Assembly: GCA_963717765.1 (NCBI GenBank)
Contig: CAVQWX010000003.1
Span: forward strand, 682,001-746,000
Origin: JACDER01 sp963717765
GTDB lineage: Bacteria > Actinomycetota > Thermoleophilia > Gaiellales > Gaiellaceae
Direction of reading: 5' to 3'
Length of the DNA: 64,000 nt
Below are positions 35,491-42,801 of the stretch, piece after piece. A program made the position numbers and the translations under genes. The notes below the pieces were generated by a model, which saw nothing but the letters and a program-made list of their open reading frames with translations, searched no databases and was not told the DNA's origin. How positions within the stretch are numbered: the first letter of the stretch is position 1; every line of letters starts with the position of its first letter.

Positions 35491-35691
35491 ATGAGTACTG
35501 CAGACGTCATATATGCGGAGACCGAGGAACAGCGGATCGAGAGCTGGCGCATGGAGGCGCTCGAGCGGGCCGGCTACGATCGCCGCTCGGCCGCCGTCCT
35601 CGCCTGCCGGAAGGACGTCGACCTCCATCAGGCCATCGGCCTGCTGAAGAACGGCTGTACTCCTGAGCTCGCTCTAAGGATCCTGCTCTGA
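35491..35691 (+). CDS. Small protein downstream of dnaE, unknown
   Basis: 66 residues, acidic then helical: MSTADVIYAETEEQRIESWR, LERAGYDRRSAAVLACRKDV, and KNGCTPELALRILL. No cysteine pair, signal or known motif. Its helical C-terminal part resembles small UBA/CUE-like helix bundles (LLKNGCTPELALRILL) but this is weak. Its TGA is formed by the first bases of the first 178-bp repeat unit that follows, so its end and the repeat array are joined. Probably a real gene given typical codon usage. Confidence 0.6.
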   Translation: MSTADVIYAETEEQRIESWRMEALERAGYDRRSAAVLACRKDVDLHQAIGLLKNGCTPELALRILL

Positions 35692-36218
35692 CGTCCCTGG
35701 CCGCCGGCTCCTGCGGGCGGCGGAGCCGCCCTCCGGAAGCCGCCTGACGACGCTCGCGGCGAGATCCGGCGCGGGCGCGGCTTGTCCGTGCGTCTATGCA
35801 CTGTCCTGCGCCGCGCCCGCTTGGCTCTCTTGCGAGCGTCGCCCCAGGAACGCCAGACCGTTGCTCTGACGTCCCTGGCCGGCGGCTCCTGCGGGCGGCG
35901 GAGCCGCCCTCCGGAAGCCGCCTGACGACGCTCGCGGCGAGATCCGGCGCGGGCGCGGCTTGTCCGTGCGTCTATGCACTGTCCTGCGCCGCGCCCGCTT
36001 GGCTCTCTTGCGAGCGTCGCCCCAGGAACGCCAGACCGTTGCTCTGACGTCCCTGGCCGGCGGCTCCTGCGGGCGGCGGAGCCGCCCTCCGGAAGCCGCC
36101 TGACGACGCTCGCGGCGAGATCCGGCGCGGGCGCGGCTTGTCCGTGCGTCTATGCACTGTCCTGCGCCGCGCCCGCTTGGCTCTCTTGCGAGCGTCGCCC
36201 CAGGAACGCCAGACCGTT
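35685..36218. repeat. Three tandem copies of a 178-bp structured unit
   Basis: Units at 35685-35862, 35863-36040 and 36041-36218 are identical except for one base in the first (C at 35704 where the others have G), followed by a 5-base remnant. Each unit has three self-complementary parts: GGCGGCTCC/GGAGCCGCC (unit positions 19-27/38-46); CGACGCTCGC/GCGAGCGTCG (64-73/148-157), nesting GCGGGCGCGGC/GCCGCGCCCGC (87-97/126-136) and GTGC/GCAC at the tip; and CCTGG/CCAGG joining the ends. The array fills the whole gap between the small gene and lgt. Open frames through it in several frames are by-products of the period and of GC content. Confidence 0.93.
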
Positions 36219-36229
36219 GCTCTAGCATT

Positions 36230-36247
36230 GGGGCGCCTTGGCGCCCC
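36230..36247 (+). promoter_or_regulatory. Hairpin enclosing the lgt start codon
   Basis: GGGGCGCC-TT-GGCGCCCC is a perfect 8-bp inverted repeat whose centre is the TTG start of lgt (36238-36240). If transcribed it could hide the start codon in a stem, a possible thermo- or translation-sensitive switch. An accidental palindrome is possible in such GC-rich DNA. Confidence 0.4.
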
Positions 36248-37119
36248 TGATCGCCTCGATTCCATCCCCCGGCACGAGCGTGGTCCATATCGGGCCGCTC
36301 ACGATCCACATGTACGGGGTCATGCTGCTGCTCGCGATCGTCGCGTGCGTCGTGCTGACCGGTATCCGCTGGACGCGCATGGGCGGCGACTGGGATCTCG
36401 TCCTGCGCGTGGCCGTCTGGGGCGTGGCCGCGGGAATCGTCGGCGCGCGCCTCTACCACGTCATCACGAGCTGGAGCGAGGTCCCCCACACCTGGTGGGG
36501 CCCGTTTGCCGTCTGGAAGGGCGGCCTTGGTGTCTGGGGCGGGATCCTGTGCGGGACGCTCGCCGGGGCCTACGTCGTCAAGCGTTCCGGGCAAAGCGTC
36601 TTCCTCTTCATGGACGCGATTGCGCCCGGCCTTTTGCTCGCGCAGGGCATAGGCCGGTGGGGGAACTACTGGAACCAGGAGCTGTTCGGCAAGCCGAGCG
36701 ACCTGCCGTGGGCCCTCCAGATCGACCCGGCGCACCGTCCCGCGGGCTACGAGCTCGACGCGACCTTCCAGCCCACCTTTCTGTACGAGTTCATCTGGGA
36801 CGTGCTGGGGGCAATCCTGCTGATCATTATCGGCTGGCGCTTCCGCATCAAGCCGCCCGGGCTCTTCGCACTGTACGTGATGATCTACACCGGCTTCCGC
36901 GCCTACGAGGAGACGCTCCGGATCGATCCGGCGCACATTTTCCTCGGCCAGCGCCTGAACTTCTGGGTCTCGGTCGTCGTCTTCGCCGTTGCGACCGCGT
37001 TCTTCATCTGGTGGCAGTTCTTCCATAAAGGACGCGACGAGGAGCTCCGTGCCCGGCCCATCGAGCCCAAGGGCCCGGCGATGGCCATCCCGGGCCGCCG
37101 CGTCCGAAGCCGCCGCTAG
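36238..37119 (+). CDS. lgt: Prolipoprotein diacylglyceryl transferase
   Basis: 293-residue inner-membrane enzyme that adds diacylglycerol to lipobox cysteines. Family motifs: N-terminal LIASIPSPGTSVVHIGPLTI, ARLYHVITSW, WKGGLGVWGGILCGTLAG, the signature GRWGNYWNQELFGKPSD, and YEFIWDVLGAILL. About seven membrane segments. It serves the several lipoproteins in the window. TTG 36238 is the best in-frame start because the N-terminal block is conserved; a downstream GTG at 36280 would remove it. The start lies in a hairpin right after the tandem repeats. scpA follows 10 bases on. Confidence 0.95.
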   Translation: MAPLIASIPSPGTSVVHIGPLTIHMYGVMLLLAIVACVVLTGIRWTRMGGDWDLVLRVAVWGVAAGIVGARLYHVITSWSEVPHTWWGPFAVWKGGLGVWGGILCGTLAGAYVVKRSGQSVFLFMDAIAPGLLLAQGIGRWGNYWNQELFGKPSDLPWALQIDPAHRPAGYELDATFQPTFLYEFIWDVLGAILLIIIGWRFRIKPPGLFALYVMIYTGFRAYEETLRIDPAHIFLGQRLNFWVSVVVFAVATAFFIWWQFFHKGRDEELRARPIEPKGPAMAIPGRRVRSRR

Positions 37120-37129
37120 TTTGCCGCGC

Positions 37130-37900
37130 ATGTCGGTGCACGAGCTCGAGCTCGACCTCGAGGCGTTCGAAGGCCCCTTCGACCTGCTGCTGACCCTGGT
37201 CCTGAAGGAGGAGGTGCCGCTGGCGGACGTGGACGTGGCGGGCGTCGTCCTCGCCTTCGTCGAGGGACTGGCCGAGCGGGACGAGCTCGACCTCGAAGCG
37301 TGCGGCGAGTTCTTGGTGCTCGTCTCGTCCCTGCTCGAGCTGAAGGCGCGTGCGCTGGTCGCCGGAGAGGACGTCGACCTCGAGGAGCTCGATCCCGAGG
37401 AGGCGGCCGAGGAGCTCGCGCGGCGCCTCGCCGAGTACCGGCGTTTCAAGGAGGCCTCGCTGTGGCTGGCCGAGCGGCTGGCCGCGGAGCGCGACCGCTA
37501 CTTTCGCCTCGGGCCGGCGCCGCTCGCTCCCAGGCTCGAGCCCGTGCCGGCGCCGCAGGATTCGGCGTCGCTCGCGGCCGCGCTCCGCGCGCTCGCGGTC
37601 GAGCCCCCGCCGGTCTCGGTCGAGCACATGGCCCTGCGCTTCCCGCCGGTTTCGGTCTTCCTCGATCGCTTCCGCGCGCTGCTCGGCCGGCGGCGACGGT
37701 TCGACTTCGAGCAGGAGGTCGTGGGGCTGACGCTCGCCGAGCAGGCGGTCGCGTTCCTCGCGCTGCTCGAGCTGCGGAAACGGGGAGAGGTGGCGCTCTC
37801 TCAGGGCGCCCCGTTCGCGCCGATTCGAGTCTCGCGGGCGGAGGAGGAGACCCCCGCCGCGCGTGAAAGGAGGACGACATCGAAGCTCCGCTCCGCCTGA
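37130..37900 (+). CDS. scpA: Segregation and condensation protein A
   Basis: 256-residue kleisin subunit of the Smc-ScpAB condensin. N-terminal domain that binds the Smc neck: LDLEAFEGPFDLLLTLVLKE, ADVDVAGVVLAFVEGL, and LVLVSSLLELKARALV. A less conserved central linker follows, then a C-terminal winged-helix that binds the Smc head (around LRKRGEVALSQGAPFAPIRV). Start ATG 37130 fits the family; longer frames upstream lie in lgt. scpB follows with a strong ribosome-binding site inside the scpA 3' end (37867-37873). Confidence 0.93.
   Translation: MSVHELELDLEAFEGPFDLLLTLVLKEEVPLADVDVAGVVLAFVEGLAERDELDLEACGEFLVLVSSLLELKARALVAGEDVDLEELDPEEAAEELARRLAEYRRFKEASLWLAERLAAERDRYFRLGPAPLAPRLEPVPAPQDSASLAAALRALAVEPPPVSVEHMALRFPPVSVFLDRFRALLGRRRRFDFEQEVVGLTLAEQAVAFLALLELRKRGEVALSQGAPFAPIRVSRAEEETPAARERRTTSKLRSA
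37867..37873 (+). promoter_or_regulatory. Strong Shine-Dalgarno site placed before an ATC codon (scpB)
   Basis: AAGGAGG at 37867-37873 is a full Shine-Dalgarno core, but five bases later the scpB frame reads ATC (37879), not ATG/GTG/TTG. The residues from there (IEAPLRLIQTNPLDRLARTI) match the expected ScpB N-terminus better than starting at GTG 37951. Either ATC initiates, or the true base is G. Confidence 0.55.
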
Positions 37901-37950
37901 TCCAGACCAACCCGCTCGACCGCCTCGCTCGCACGATCGAGGCGCTGCTC

Positions 37951-38481
37951 GTGGTCGCGTCCCAACCGCTGTCGGTGGACGAGCTGGCGGTGGCGACCGA
38001 GGACGAGCACGAGCGCATCGAGACCGCGCTGTCCCTGCTCGAGGAGCGCTACCGCGAGGGTCGAAGTGGAATCGTGCTGGAGCACGTGGCCGGCGGCTAC
38101 GCGTTCCGCGCCGCCCGCGATGCGGCCGAAGCCTGTTCCCGGCTCTTCGGCAAGCCCGCCGAGCGGGGGCTCTCGCAGGCCGGGCTCGAGACGCTGGCGA
38201 TCGTCGCCTACCTCGGCCCGTGCACGAGGCCGGAGATTGCGCGCATCCGGGGCGTCGCGGCGGATTCGGCCGTGGCCGGCCTGGTCGAGCGGGGACTGCT
38301 CGGCGAAGCGGGCCGGGAGTCTTCGGTCGGTGGCGCCGTCCGCTATCGCACGACGCCGCTGTTCGAGCGGGTCTTCGGGCTCGGGAGCCTGTCCGAGCTG
38401 CCGCGGCTCGAGGAGCTCGGCGGCGATGCGGACGAGATCCGGACCCGTCTGCACGCAGTCGCGGAACGCAAGACTGCCTGA
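37951..38481 (+). CDS. scpB: Segregation and condensation protein B
   Basis: ScpB, the kleisin-associated winged-helix protein of condensin; pairs with ScpA. Two winged-helix domains are visible: VASQPLSVDELAVATEDEHE..., and LSQAGLETLAIVAYLGPCTR followed by IARIRGVAADSAVAGLVERG. GTG 37951 is the first standard start codon, but it cuts into the first helix of the fold. The strong ribosome-binding site at 37867-37873 and upstream conserved residues suggest translation begins near 37879 with a non-standard codon. Even from there ScpB is about 200 residues. Confidence 0.9.
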   Translation: MVASQPLSVDELAVATEDEHERIETALSLLEERYREGRSGIVLEHVAGGYAFRAARDAAEACSRLFGKPAERGLSQAGLETLAIVAYLGPCTRPEIARIRGVAADSAVAGLVERGLLGEAGRESSVGGAVRYRTTPLFERVFGLGSLSELPRLEELGGDADEIRTRLHAVAERKTA

Positions 38482-39197
38482 CCTCGCCGGCAAGACCGCG
38501 ATCGTCACCGGCGCCGCCCGGGGCATCGGCCGTGCGACGACGCTCGCGCTCGTGGCCGAGGGCGCACGCGTGATCGGAACAGACCTCGACGCGTTCGAAG
38601 CGCCGGACGGCGTGACGCCCTGCGTCGCCGACGTGCGCAGAGAGGACGACTGGCAGCACGCGGTCGAGACGGCCGGCGGCGTCGATGTCCTCGTCAACAA
38701 CGCGGGCGGCTACGAGCCGCCGACGTTTCCGGCACGCACCGGCCGAGTATTGGGCGACGACGCTCGACGTGAACCTGAAGGGAGCGATGCTCGGGATCCA
38801 GGCCGTGCTGCCGTGCATGCGCGACCGTGGCGGCGGCGCGATCGTAAACGTGTCCTCGGTCGCCGCGCTCGTCCGGAAGCCGTACGAGTCGCCCGAGTAC
38901 GCGGCCGCCAAGGCAGGCCTGCTCGCGCTCACGACGTCGCTCAGCGGGTTATGGGAGAGCGACAGGATCTCGGTCACTTCCATCTGCCCGGACTGGGTTC
39001 GGACGGAGGGAGTTGAACGGGCAATTGCTGCCATGTCGACTGAGGAGCGCGCAGAACTGCCTGGGCTCGTCCCGGTCGAGGAGATCGCCGGCCTGATCGT
39101 CCGGCTCGCGACCGACGAGTCGCTGGCGGGGCGGGTAATGGTGCGCTGGGCGGACGAACCCGGAGAGCGTCTCCTCCCGCTCGGGCGGGAACGTTAG
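38426..39197 (+). pseudogene. Short-chain dehydrogenase/reductase (SDR), one frameshift
   Basis: NAD(P)-dependent oxidoreductase with the SDR cofactor motif TGAARGIGRATT, the acidic end of strand 2 (IGTDLDAFEA), NNAGG, and the catalytic Ser-Tyr-Lys: VNVSSVAALVRK then YAAAKAG. Between NNAGGYEPPTFP and AEYWATTLDVNLKGAM the frame shifts at about 38729-38734; skipping one base restores a continuous protein of about 240 residues. The end is normal. Start uncertain: ATG 38426 lies in scpB's 3' end, CTG 38474 is nearer the conserved start. Substrate unknown. Likely either a sequencing error or a very recent mutation. Confidence 0.8.
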
Positions 39198-39203
39198 GCC
39201 CTC

Positions 39204-39494
39204 CTAAAGCTTGCGGATGATCTCCTCGGCTTCTTCGCGCGTGAACGCGCGCAGCGTTTCGGTGTGCTCGGCGCCGTAGCGCTGGAGCTTGAGCAGGATC
39301 TCGACCGCGGTGTCGTCGTCCGGGGCCTCGAAGATCTCGACCACGTCGTAGCGTCCGAGCGTCACGTAGACACCGATCAGCTCGCCGCCCGCATCCTCGA
39401 TGATCCGCTCTCCCTCTTCCACCCGCTCGCGCCATCCGGGAAGACCGGCGACGCCCTGCGACGTCCAGCGCATCAGCGAGATGTAGTGGGGCAT
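39204..39494 (-). CDS. GYD domain protein
   Basis: 96 residues matching the GYD family: YISLMRWTSQGVAGLPGWRE, GGELIGVYVTLGRYDVVEIF, and DDTAVEILLKLQRYG. These are small ferredoxin-like, alpha-beta proteins of unknown role, often beside pseudouridine synthase or transport genes. ATG start 39494; the start is 17 bases from the divergent pseudouridine synthase gene. Confidence 0.85.
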   Translation of the reverse strand: MPHYISLMRWTSQGVAGLPGWRERVEEGERIIEDAGGELIGVYVTLGRYDVVEIFEAPDDDTAVEILLKLQRYGAEHTETLRAFTREEAEEIIRKL

Positions 39495-39511
39495 GCCCGA
39501 ATAATGACGAC

Positions 39512-40210
39512 ATGAGGCTGAACGCGTATCTCGCTCGCGCGGGCGTCGCCTCGCGCCGCGCAGCGGACGAGCTGATCAAGGCGGGCCGGGTCACCGTGAA
39601 CGGCGCGCCCGGCGAGCTGAACACCGTCGTCGGCAAGCGGGACGTAGTCGAGGTCGACGGCAAGCGCGTTCGCCCGCAAAAGCTCGCCTACGTGCTGCTG
39701 CACAAGCCCGCCGGGGTCGTAACCACCGCGCGCGACCCGCACGGACGCCGGACGGTCGTCGACCTGATCGGACGCCGCCCGGGCGTCGTCCCCGTCGGCC
39801 GTCTGGACGCCGACACGACCGGCGCGCTACTGCTGACGAACGACGGCCCGCTCGCCCACAAGCTCGCGCATCCCCGGTACCAGGTGGACAAGGTGTACGT
39901 CGCGGAGGTCGAGGGACGGCCGACGAAGGAGACACTCCGACGCCTGGCCGAGGGCGTCGAGCTGGAGGACGGCCGCAGCTCTCCCGCGCGGGCCCGCCTG
40001 CTCGGCCCTTCCCGGGTGGAGCTCACGATCCACGAGGGTCGCAAGCACCAGGTGAAGCGCATGCTCGAGGCCGTCGGACATCCCGTCGTCCGCCTGCACA
40101 GGTCGAGCTACGCGGGTCTCAGCGCGGACGATCTGGCTGCCGGCCGGTCGCGCGAGCTCGCCCCCGACGAGGTCACGGCCCTTCGGGAGCTCGTCCGGCG
40201 CGACGCGTGA
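39512..40210 (+). CDS. rluB: Large-subunit rRNA pseudouridine synthase (RsuA/RluB family)
   Basis: 232 residues. N-terminal S4 RNA-binding domain (MRLNAYLARAGVASRRAADE). Catalytic domain has the aspartate motif VGRLDADTTGALLL (Asp99), preceded by KPAGVVTTARDPHGRRTV and followed by HEGRKHQVKRMLEAVGHPVV. Probably modifies helix 90-region 23S rRNA; the exact uridine is inferred. ATG 39512. This arrangement scpA-scpB-pseudouridine synthase is common in bacteria. Confidence 0.93.
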   Translation: MRLNAYLARAGVASRRAADELIKAGRVTVNGAPGELNTVVGKRDVVEVDGKRVRPQKLAYVLLHKPAGVVTTARDPHGRRTVVDLIGRRPGVVPVGRLDADTTGALLLTNDGPLAHKLAHPRYQVDKVYVAEVEGRPTKETLRRLAEGVELEDGRSSPARARLLGPSRVELTIHEGRKHQVKRMLEAVGHPVVRLHRSSYAGLSADDLAAGRSRELAPDEVTALRELVRRDA

Positions 40211-40212
40211 GG

Positions 40213-41271
40213 TCACTCGTAGAACGCGAGCGTTGCGACCACCACGTACAGCGCAACGAGGGCCAGGCCCTCGAACAGCACCGCCTTGCCGTCCCCGGTG
40301 ATCTGCCACACGGCGATGGCCATCAGGACGAGAGCGATCACGTAGATCGGGTTGAGCACGAACGTCAGGCGCGACTCGAAGAAGAGCGACAGGAGCACGA
40401 GAAGCGGAAAGAGGAAAACGGCGATCTGCGACACCGAGTTCTTGATCACCGAGATGGCGAGGTCCGCCTTTCCCTTGTGCGCGAGCCAGATCCCGACGAC
40501 GTTCTCGACCGCATTCCCCGCGATCCCGACGATCACGAGGCCGGTGAAGGCTTTCGAGATCCCGATCGCCTTCACCGCGGCATCGAGCGAGGCGACGAAC
40601 CAGTCCGAGACGAGCGCGGCCGCCACCCCTCCTACCGCGAGCAGCAGGATCGCGGTGCGGAAGGAGACGGCCCGCTCGGCGGCAGGCTGATCCGAAGCCG
40701 GTTGGTCCGCGCGGAGGTACGACCAGAGCCACGCCGCATAGACGATCAGGAGGCAGACGGCACCGATGACCGAGATCGCGACCTGGTGCCCGCTCGCCCG
40801 GTCGCCGACCTGGTCGGAGACGCCCAGCAGCGCGATGACGAACACGGCGAGCAGGAGGAGCGTCGCCGTGTCGATCGGGAGGCGGGCGCGAAAGCGCATG
40901 ACGCCGTCGTTCGCCTGGCGGGAGCCGGCCGCGATCGAGAGCCCGAGGACGAGCAGCGCGTTCGCGAGGAGCGAGCCGACGATGGCGGTCTTCGCGACCA
41001 CGAGCTCACCGGCCGAGACCGCAAACAGGACGACGAAGAGCTCGGGCAGGTTGCCGAGCGTCGATTGCAGCACGCCGGTGACAGCCGGTCCGAAACGGTC
41101 GCCCACCGTCTCGGTCGCGATCGCGATGACCCAGGCGAGGCCCGCCAGCGCCGTGCCGGAAAGGACGAAGATCGCGACCGCGTTCGCGCCGGAGTAGTGC
41201 AGGACCCCGGCGACGACCGTGAGCGCGAGGATCCCGGCGAAAACGGCGTAAGTCTTACCCCGGCCGGACAA
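40213..41271 (-). CDS. CaCA superfamily cation/proton exchanger (CAX-like)
   Basis: 352 residues with about eleven hydrophobic segments and the two inverted alpha-repeats of the CaCA superfamily: GNLPELFVVLFAVSAGE (repeat 1) and GNAVENVVGIWLAHK (repeat 2), each with the G-N-x-x-E ion-binding core. Probably exchanges Ca2+ or another divalent cation for H+. The TTG start at 41271 overlaps the trpS end by 17 bases, so it may be co-translated with trpS, and no separate promoter was seen. Confidence 0.9.
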   Translation of the reverse strand: MSGRGKTYAVFAGILALTVVAGVLHYSGANAVAIFVLSGTALAGLAWVIAIATETVGDRFGPAVTGVLQSTLGNLPELFVVLFAVSAGELVVAKTAIVGSLLANALLVLGLSIAAGSRQANDGVMRFRARLPIDTATLLLLAVFVIALLGVSDQVGDRASGHQVAISVIGAVCLLIVYAAWLWSYLRADQPASDQPAAERAVSFRTAILLLAVGGVAAALVSDWFVASLDAAVKAIGISKAFTGLVIVGIAGNAVENVVGIWLAHKGKADLAISVIKNSVSQIAVFLFPLLVLLSLFFESRLTFVLNPIYVIALVLMAIAVWQITGDGKAVLFEGLALVALYVVVATLAFYE

Positions 41272-42244
41272 ATCCCATCTTCTGGTACATCTGGTCGAGC
41301 GTCGGCGCCGACGCCGAGCGCGCCTTCTCGGCCCCGTGCGCGAGCATGCGCATCAGCTCCGGCTCGTCCGCGCGGATCTCCTCGTACCGGCGCTGGATCG
41401 GCTCGACCAGCGCGATGACCGCCTCCGCCACTGCCTCCTTGAACGCGCCGTAGCCCTGGCCGTCAAAGCGGGCCTCGACCTCGGGGATCGTCTCGCCGGT
41501 CGCGACGGTCATGATCTCGATCAGGTTCGAGATCCCCGCCTTGTCCTCGCGATGCTCGATCTCACGCCCGGAGTCGGTAACCGCCGTCTTGAACTTGGCA
41601 CGTACGACGTCGGGCGGATCCATGATCAGGACCGTCCCATGCTCGGTGCTGCCCGTCTTCCCCATCTTCCCCTCGGGATCCTGGAGATCCATGATGCGCG
41701 CGCCGACCTCGGGATAGACGCCCTCCGGCACCGTGAAGCTCTCGCCGAAACGGGAGTTGAAGCGCTGCGCGATGTCGCGCGTCAGCTCGAGGTGCTGGCG
41801 CTGGTCGTCGCCGATCGGGACGATGTCGGTCTGGTACAGGAGGATGTCCCCGGCCATCAGCACCGGGTACACGAATAGCGCGGACGAGACGAACTCCTGC
41901 TGCTCGCCCTTCTCCTTGAACTGGGTCATCCGGCGCAACTCGCCGTAGCTCGTCGCCGAGCCGAGCAGCCACGCCGCCTCCGAGTGAGCGGTCACGTGGC
42001 TCTGGACGAACACCGTCGAGCGGTCGGGGTCGAGCCCGGTCGCGAACAGCATCGCCGCGATGTGCAGCGTGAGCCGGTGCAGCTCAGCCGGGTCGTGCTC
42101 CACCGTGATCGCGTGCAGGTCGACGATGCAGAAGAAGGCCTCGCCCTCTTCCTGCGTGCGCGCGTATTGGCGGAAGCCGCCCGAGTAGTTGCCGAGCGTC
42201 GCCTCGCCGGACGGCTTGATGCCCGAGAAGATTCGCTTGCTCAT
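41255..42244 (-). CDS. trpS: Tryptophan--tRNA ligase
   Basis: 329-residue class I synthetase. HIGH-like motif: PSGEATLGNYSGGFRQY (T-x-G-N), KMSKS-like motif: GKMGKTGSTEHG; TrpRS signature QTDIVPIGDDQRQHLELTRD. Length standard. Charges tRNA-Trp. Its ATG overlaps the trpG stop (ATGA, 42241-42244), so it is read as the fourth gene of the trp-leader operon, which would put tRNA charging under the same attenuation. Confidence 0.96.
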   Translation of the reverse strand: MSKRIFSGIKPSGEATLGNYSGGFRQYARTQEEGEAFFCIVDLHAITVEHDPAELHRLTLHIAAMLFATGLDPDRSTVFVQSHVTAHSEAAWLLGSATSYGELRRMTQFKEKGEQQEFVSSALFVYPVLMAGDILLYQTDIVPIGDDQRQHLELTRDIAQRFNSRFGESFTVPEGVYPEVGARIMDLQDPEGKMGKTGSTEHGTVLIMDPPDVVRAKFKTAVTDSGREIEHREDKAGISNLIEIMTVATGETIPEVEARFDGQGYGAFKEAVAEAVIALVEPIQRRYEEIRADEPELMRMLAHGAEKARSASAPTLDQMYQKMGFVRPG

Positions 42245-42801
42245 CGTCCCTCCAGGAAGTTAAGTGCGATTGCCGAGCCGTGCGGCGTGAGCACCGACTC
42301 GGGGTGGAACTGAATGCCGTCGATCGGAAGGCTGCGATGGCGCATGGCCATCACCTCTCCGTCCGCGGCGGTTGCAGAAACCTCGAATGCGTCCGGGACG
42401 CGCGTGACCGCGAGTGAGTGGTAGCGGCCCGCGGTCAGCGGATCGGGGAGGCCGGTGAAGAGGCCACGCCCGTCGTGCTCCACCGCCGCGGCCTTTCCGT
42501 GCACGAGCTCGCGCGCCGGGCCGACCTCGCCGCCGAAAGCCTCTGCCAGCACCTGGTGACCGAGACAGACACCGAGTGTTGGGACTTGCGGAGCGAGACG
42601 GCGGAGGATCTCGAGCGTGGCACCGGCGTCGGCCGGGCGGCCGGGACCGGGGGAGATGACGAAATGCGACGGCTCGAGCCGCTCGGCTCCGTGGGCGTCG
42701 ATCGCGTCGTTCCGCCGCACCACGACGTCCGCGCCGAGCTGGCTGAAGAGGTGCGCGAGGTTGTAGGTGAAGCTGTCGTAGTTGTCGATCAGGAGGATCA
42801 C
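42241..42801 (-). CDS. trpG: Anthranilate synthase component II (glutamine amidotransferase)
   Basis: 186-residue class I amidotransferase supplying ammonia to TrpE. Catalytic triad: Cys in PTLGVCLGHQVLAEAFGGE, His and Glu in IDGIQFHPESVLTPHG; oxyanion loop HFVISPGPGRPADAG. Start GTG 42801 overlaps the trpE TGA by four bases (GTGA), so it is translationally coupled. Followed at once by trpS. Confidence 0.95.
   Translation of the reverse strand: MILLIDNYDSFTYNLAHLFSQLGADVVVRRNDAIDAHGAERLEPSHFVISPGPGRPADAGATLEILRRLAPQVPTLGVCLGHQVLAEAFGGEVGPARELVHGKAAAVEHDGRGLFTGLPDPLTAGRYHSLAVTRVPDAFEVSATAADGEVMAMRHRSLPIDGIQFHPESVLTPHGSAIALNFLEGR

Noticed and set aside
35685..36218. CRISPR array
   Set aside because: Units are 178 bp, contiguous with no unique spacers, and no cas genes are nearby.
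35794..37449. Long minus-strand open frame across the 178-bp array, lgt and scpA
   Set aside because: It is antisense to clear genes and its repeated peptides simply mirror the tandem DNA; composition (Arg/Ser/Pro) is typical of GC-rich shadows.
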